DNA from: Priapulus caudatus
Lineage: Eukaryota > Priapulida > Priapulimorpha > Priapulimorphida > Priapulidae
NCBI RefSeq assembly: GCF_000485595.1
Contig: NW_014578628.1
Coordinates: 22,027 to 45,189, forward strand
DNA: 23,163 nt
Direction: 5' to 3'
The position numbers were made by a program, and so were the translations under genes. Positions 20,901 to 23,163 of the stretch are shown in pieces. The notes beneath the pieces are model-generated. The model ran no database searches. It was not told the origin of the DNA and saw only the letters and a list, made by a program, of their open reading frames with translations. Numbering within the stretch: position 1 is the stretch's first letter; the number at the start of each line of letters is the position of its first letter.

Positions 20901-21744
20901 TCCGCCCCTGGAATGTACAAGTAGATCAACACTGGAATTAGGAACAATAGAGTAATATGGCTCCAATGATGCCAACAAAAGCCACGCTGCACACCGCTAA
21001 GGCCGATGAAAGTTGATTTCATGGTTCTCGTCAGGCATTGTTGAGATTTTGATGAGGGATTTAGATCAACATTCATCTTTCATATACAAACCAATAGAAC
21101 TTAGTGAGGGTATCGGGTCTTGTACATATGCAAAATAAGATTGAAAAATGTCATAACTTCTTTGTTGACAGTTTTTATTCAAATTTTTACTGTTTGTCTT
21201 CCATACATGTAGTGCTGACTGTAGATTGTTGATTTTTTGAGGCGGGAATTTCATATGGGGACTTTTTGATGCGGGAATTTCGTCAGCGATGAGTGTTGAA
21301 CTTTTTTGGTGCGGGAGTAAAATTTGATGCGGGCGCTGACGAGAACCATGACATCAACTTTCATCGGCCTAATCTCTCACCTGTCGGCGAATGCAATCGT
21401 ATCAAGCGCAGGTATGGTTGCCACGCCGACGGAGCAGCATCCACCATCGCCTGCGCCGACAATCGCACCTTTCTCGCGTTACTTGTAGAGTTCTGTGAGA
21501 CCTGCACTAGCATCGGCGTCGCCCGCCTATGTCGGTCAACGCCGCTCCGGTGGCAGTGCGAACCGGGGCAAGCGATCCTTGACCACTGAGCACCGACGCA
21601 GTCATGCTGCTGTGTACGATCGGGGAAGCAGACGGCCAGGCTGTGATATTTACGCGTTAAGGACATGTTCACGCCACCGAGCGTGCGACACAAGGGAACT
21701 CTGACGCATGCACGCCAGAGCGGAGTCTGTTTCAAGCAGAACAT
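10000..21744 (-). CDS. COQ2: COQ2, 4-hydroxybenzoate polyprenyltransferase, with alternative exons 5e/5a
   Basis: COQ2 is a mitochondrial inner-membrane UbiA-family prenyltransferase. It attaches the polyprenyl tail to 4-hydroxybenzoate for ubiquinone; in rhodoquinone-making animals an alternative form is thought to use 3-hydroxyanthranilate. Exons: 21381-21744, 19948-20114, 19547-19668, 18723-18808, then either 17799-17932 or 15787-15920, then 10822-11033 and 10000-10203. All have GT/AG junctions with matching phases except 10822-11033, which is frameshifted. The first Asp-rich motif N167-D168-xx-D171-xxx-D175 is intact, as is the YDTIY-HQ start of the second motif. A basic N-terminal presequence and an in-frame TAA upstream support the start at 21744. 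The expected length is about 420 residues. The acidic C-terminal tail is lineage-specific. Confidence 0.95.
10210..10480. repeat. Degenerate cagtgacatg tandem repeat
   Basis: Many irregular units of tacagtgacatg and cagtgacacac. It fills the 5'-distal half of the COQ2 intron between exons 6 and 7 and contains no reading frame of interest. Confidence 0.8.
10540..10815. repeat. Degenerate minisatellite of about 40-46 bp
   Basis: Roughly six units built on cagcatgccacgttgacgac and cacgctcgctcgac. With the preceding repeat it makes COQ2 intron 6 almost entirely repetitive. Confidence 0.75.
10822..11033 (-). CDS. COQ2: COQ2 exon 6, frameshifted in this sequence
   Basis: Acceptor ttcgcag and donor gtacgc are intact, but the 212-nt length is not a multiple of 3 although both neighbours demand phase 0 at each end. 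Family matches move between frames: VKST, then a Leu-Gly-Leu-like step and [19 protein letters not shown], then [10 protein letters not shown], and [13 protein letters not shown] before the donor. At least three frame changes are needed. The exon abuts the GC-rich array, whose units show the same scattered one-base gains and losses, so consensus errors are more likely than a pseudogene; all other exons are intact. Confidence 0.75.
11036..14375. repeat. GC-rich satellite-like array, about 37-bp unit, roughly 90 copies
   Basis: Each unit reads approximately ggtaggtcagcgtgcggcc, then atacgagggaa or acacgcgggaa, then cgcgcgc. Copies differ mainly by one-base insertions and deletions and by small atgg insertions, so the exact count and sequence are uncertain. 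Every unit carries AGGTCA and GCGTG. It starts about 3 bp outside COQ2 exon 6 and lies in the intron between the alternative exons and exon 6. Open frames across it on both strands are a by-product of GC content. Confidence 0.95.
14376..14566. repeat. Decayed flank of the array with AT palindrome
   Basis: Two stray ggtaggtcag pieces remain after the array. A palindromic tatagatctatattatacac segment sits at about 14415-14456, and gactcattagta occurs near 14460 and again near 14672. Confidence 0.6.
14567..14674 (+). repeat. 105-bp dispersed repeat, intronic copy
   Basis: Direct-orientation partner of 9675-9781. The two copies bracket the array and the last two COQ2 exons. Confidence 0.9.
14715..15307. 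mobile_element. 593-bp TIR element with 8-bp target duplication
   Basis: Direct repeats ctgtgctc at 14707-14714 and 15308-15315 flank it. The ends are inverted: a long G run, gcactcc and ggtaggtatgtgcc on the left against ggcacatacctacc, gagtgcc and a C run on the right. The inside is a degenerate tandem of agttccggagacccc and agttccagagcatc, interrupted by a GT/GCGT microsatellite at about 14905-14970. No transposase; a non-autonomous element. Confidence 0.8.
15560..15786 (-). promoter_or_regulatory. COQ2: CU-rich intron segment just downstream of exon 5a
   Basis: Purine-rich on the plus strand, hence pyrimidine-rich in the transcript, beginning within about 60 nt of the exon 5a donor. It contains a duplicated 25-bp block (tgggaggatgcag near 15605 and 15668). 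Such tracts can bind PTB-type or TIA1-type regulators. The plus-strand frame through it (a Glu/Asp-rich stretch) runs over exon 5a antisense and is not judged a gene. Confidence 0.35.
15787..15920 (-). CDS. COQ2: COQ2 alternative exon 5a (ubiquinone-type)
   Basis: Acceptor cggccag and donor gtacag bound 134 nt with the same phases as the upstream copy. It encodes [17 protein letters not shown] through [14 protein letters not shown], which is closer to vertebrate COQ2 ([24 protein letters not shown]). Phe250 and Ala289 are the standard ubiquinone-type residues. A Phe replaces the usual Trp at residue 252, a position the other copy keeps. Confidence 0.93.
16384..16470 (-). promoter_or_regulatory. 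COQ2: CUG/UGUU-rich intron segment upstream of exon 5a
   Basis: The plus strand reads agcagcaacagcagcagtgc and similar; the transcript therefore carries clustered CUGCUG, UGCU and GUUGUUG. Clusters of YGCY and UGUU are binding sites for MBNL and CELF/Bruno splicing regulators in animals. It lies between the two alternative exons, about 460 nt before exon 5a. Confidence 0.35.
16500..17798 (-). other. Intron between the alternative exons, AT-rich part
   Basis: No exon or mobile element recognised. A short direct repeat ctctaacattca occurs near 17050 and 17157. Confidence 0.6.
17799..17932 (-). CDS. COQ2: COQ2 alternative exon 5e (rhodoquinone-type)
   Basis: Acceptor ctcctgcag and donor gtgagg bound 134 nt, phase 1 in and phase 0 out. 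It encodes [17 protein letters not shown] through [14 protein letters not shown]. Relative to the downstream copy it has Leu instead of Phe at residue 250 and Ser instead of Ala at residue 289. These are 39 residues apart, the same spacing as the Phe204/Ala243 pair that, as I recall, becomes Leu/Ser in the rhodoquinone form of C. elegans COQ-2. The reading frame is clean and the splice sites are strong, so decay is unlikely. Assignment to the rhodoquinone form is inferred from those residues. Confidence 0.88.
17933..18722 (-). other. COQ2 intron between exon 4 and exon 5e
   Basis: The part next to exon 5e (17933-18240) is GC-rich and has long open frames on both strands, but none resembles a known protein. 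I treat it as intron. The rest shows no features. Confidence 0.55.
18723..18808 (-). CDS. COQ2: COQ2 exon 4
   Basis: Acceptor tttacag and donor gtgaat bound it. It encodes [20 protein letters not shown] and then LTYWPQAFL. The YP-MKR-T-WPQ signature is diagnostic for the family. It ends in phase 1, which both alternative exon 5 copies accept. Confidence 0.95.
18809..19546 (-). other. COQ2 intron between exons 3 and 4
   Basis: AT-rich. It has a small palindrome at about 19126-19152 (ttagcaat ... attgctaa) and is otherwise without recognisable content. Confidence 0.6.
19547..19668 (-). CDS. COQ2: COQ2 exon 3
   Basis: Acceptor tttttttag and donor gtataa bound it. It encodes [16 protein letters not shown] and then a hydrophobic helix ending LQLNNY. 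The R-T-x-x-RPLA-G pattern follows the first Asp-rich motif in all UbiA-type enzymes. Confidence 0.95.
19948..20114 (-). CDS. COQ2: COQ2 exon 2, first Asp-rich motif
   Basis: Acceptor gtgcag and donor gtatat bound it. It encodes [20 protein letters not shown], a membrane helix, and [20 protein letters not shown]167, D168, D171 and D175 are the Mg-diphosphate-binding residues of the UbiA family. Confidence 0.96.
20152..20263. mobile_element. AT-rich foldback insertion flanked by aagtaaggata
   Basis: The 11-bp direct repeat aagtaaggata at 20152-20162 and 20253-20263 brackets a palindromic segment in which aaaataaagata...ataattata pairs with its inverse. It looks like a small insertion with target duplication, about 40 bp upstream of COQ2 exon 2. 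Confidence 0.5.
20484..20910. mobile_element. hAT-like MITE with strong hairpin
   Basis: The right end, read on the minus strand, is caggggcggatccagg, a terminus seen in hAT-type elements. gaatgtag (20476-20483) and gaatgtac (20911-20918) resemble an 8-bp target duplication. Inside, 20621-20678 is an essentially perfect inverted copy of 20798-20855 (58 bp). It sits in COQ2 intron 1. Confidence 0.7.
21001..21369. mobile_element. Inverted-repeat element beside the COQ2 exon 1 donor
   Basis: The 34-bp arms at 21001-21034 (ggccgatgaaagttgat...) and 21336-21369 differ at one base. The interior repeats the phrase gatgcggga or ggcggga. The right arm ends about 10 nt from the exon 1 splice donor. 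Confidence 0.8.
21381..21744 (-). CDS. COQ2: COQ2 exon 1, mitochondrial presequence
   Basis: ATG at 21742-21744 has an in-frame TAA shortly upstream. The first 60 or so residues are rich in Arg, Lys, Leu, Ser and Cys with few acids ([16 protein letters not shown]), as expected of a matrix-targeting signal. The conserved entry follows: [18 protein letters not shown]. The exon ends HSPT plus G at donor gtgaga. Most COQ2 proteins have D-K/R-P-I here, so the HSPT variant is unusual. Confidence 0.92.
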
Positions 21745-22130
21745 GTTGTTGGCAACAACTATTTACGAGAATTGCGGTTGCCAAGTCGCGCCTGTGTTCG
21801 TGCGTATACCGGTATAGGATGACGGAAGGCTCGTTACGACCATCCCACTACACGACGCACACAAATACCACACAGCACTGGAAAACAGTGAGACGTGAAT
21901 TAGGAATAGGATGGCGATTTCGAGAAAACCACTCAGACACTCTGCAAGATTGCAGCTTATGCAGTTATATTGCGAAGAAGTTGCGTATTAACTATTCAAA
22001 GTCAACCTAACGATACATGATAGATGTGGGCCGCCTAGCCCCACCAATGGCACCATGCTGTGCGACGGATTGTCTAACCCTAGCAAGACCGTTTCTTGGA
22101 GCTATGGGCCGCCATGTTGTACGCGTTGGA
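21745..22130 (-). promoter_or_regulatory. COQ2: Probable COQ2 promoter and 5' UTR
   Basis: CpG-containing sequence upstream of the start codon. It has a CCAAT box on the plus strand (22044-22048) and, on the minus strand, acaacATGGCGGCC at 22107-22120, which resembles a YY1 initiator site. That ATG opens an 11-codon upstream frame ending at TAG. The transcription start itself cannot be placed from sequence. Confidence 0.4.
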
Positions 22131-22143
22131 GCAGCGGTGGGAT

Positions 22144-22240
22144 TAGACTGGTACCCGTTTGCCACCTTCACTCCGGCATATATCCTTCGCTACACTGACG
22201 TTAGTGTAGCGTGTGGAACTGTCGACCGGGTTCCAGTCTA
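22144..22240. repeat. Nested imperfect palindrome
   Basis: 22144-22157 (tagactggtacccg) pairs with 22227-22240 with one mismatch, and a perfect 9-bp stem with a 6-base loop (cgctacact / agtgtagcg) lies inside at 22188-22211. Confidence 0.6.
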
Positions 22241-22479
22241 CAGTAAGATCTACTTTAGCGCCATCTATTAACAACTTGAGCAAAACGGCACTAGTTCAAC
22301 CACCTTTGGAGCATTTTTTACATTATGATAACTAAGATATTTCTATAAGTATTATAGCTCATAATAAGCAAGAGATATTAAATAATAATGTTACAATTTA
22401 TTCTTAGCATTTTAAGTTGACATGTTCAAGCGGGTTTAGGCTACTACCGCCACCTAGCGAGTTCACGGTGTATTAATAG

Positions 22480-22616
22480 ATAATAATTTATTATTATATT
22501 ATATTATATTATATTATATTATATATATTATATATAATTATATTATGATTATATTATAATTATATTATATTATATTATATTATATATAATATATATATAT
22601 AATTATGTTAATTTAT
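22480..22616. repeat. ATTAT microsatellite
   Basis: Tandem attat pentanucleotides grading into ta repeats and palindromic tataattata. The flanks 22245-22480 and 22617-23080 show no feature. Confidence 0.9.
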
Positions 22617-23121
22617 TTTATATTACTAGCTGCTGGTACCCGCTGCGCTGGGAAATCGTGCTAGCTAATCAATACTACTTAAAATATGGACACAAGAACA
22701 TTGGGTAATAAAATCGATAATAACATTGCACACAATAGAATATTTAGAAATGCAGTCTAATAAGATAATAAGCGATGGGTAAAACTAGTTTACGTATGAA
22801 TTTATATGACAGCAGCAACCAACTTAAGAACGGACCCTGGAACATAATAGTATATGTTATGACAAAAATTATTATATGCACTTTTCAATTTGAAAAGCTC
22901 TATGATAAACTAATTAAAAGTGTTTTCGGTCTATATTCTCTGTGGCAAAATATGGTAAAGATTCCTGGGCGGTCCTCGAACTGTTACTCCCGACGTACGG
23001 CATGCGACGTATGGCACGTACGCACAACATCATGTACGCAATGGGTTCGCTTACTCATTTCAAAGCCCTGCTTTGATAAACAATGGCATCGACATCCTTG
23101 ACTGCTGTGCTTCTGTTTTAG

Positions 23122-23163
23122 CTCGGTGCTCGTGTTCGGGTTCACATACGCAGCACTGATGGA
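23122..23163 (+). CDS. Possible partial exon, TMEM14-like
   Basis: A good acceptor (cttctgttttag) is followed by an open frame reading SVLVFGFTYAALM to the edge. FGF-YAAL resembles the start of the first helix of TMEM14 proteins, small mitochondrial membrane proteins. Only 14 codons are visible, so the call is weak; it could be chance. Confidence 0.25.

Overview
The window is animal nuclear DNA from an intron-rich genome full of repeats. It holds two recognisable genes, both on the minus strand, and both call as metazoan orthologues from the translated exons. Nothing bacterial, viral or rRNA-like was seen. The species cannot be named. The COQ2 exon pair described below, together with what is known of rhodoquinone-making animals, suggests a facultatively anaerobic invertebrate such as an annelid- or mollusc-type lophotrochozoan; this is an inference.

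Positions 119-5807 (minus) hold ten coding exons of KANSL2, a subunit of the NSL histone acetyltransferase complex. The 463 readable residues join in frame through canonical GT/AG junctions. They include four Cys-Cys-Cys-His zinc modules and the conserved central block. The 3' end lies beyond the left edge. A short extra 5' exon near 9012-9028 is possible. The introns carry GA tracts and 12-bp and 21-bp tandem repeats.

Positions 5839-9990 are upstream KANSL2 sequence and intergenic DNA. The notable content is a large inverted-repeat element (about 7320-8690) that was itself hit by an insertion flanked by an 8-bp duplication.

Positions 10000-21744 (minus) hold COQ2, the mitochondrial 4-hydroxybenzoate polyprenyltransferase of ubiquinone synthesis, from start codon to stop codon. 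The highlight is two alternative copies of exon 5, at 17799-17932 and 15787-15920. They have identical length (134 nt), identical splice phases and homologous but different protein sequence. Because 134 is not a multiple of 3, including both or neither breaks the frame, so they behave as mutually exclusive exons. The pair differs at the two positions known to separate the ubiquinone form (Phe, Ala) from the rhodoquinone form (Leu, Ser) of nematode COQ-2. The gene therefore looks able to switch quinone type by splicing.

The intron after the exon pair contains a TIR element with an 8-bp target duplication (14715-15307) and a 3.3-kb GC-rich array of a roughly 37-bp unit (11036-14375). The exon next to the array (10822-11033) is recognisable but carries frameshifts, most likely consensus errors. 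Intron 1 holds three foldback elements.

Positions 21745-23163 contain the probable COQ2 promoter, AT-rich repeats and perhaps the edge of a plus-strand gene.
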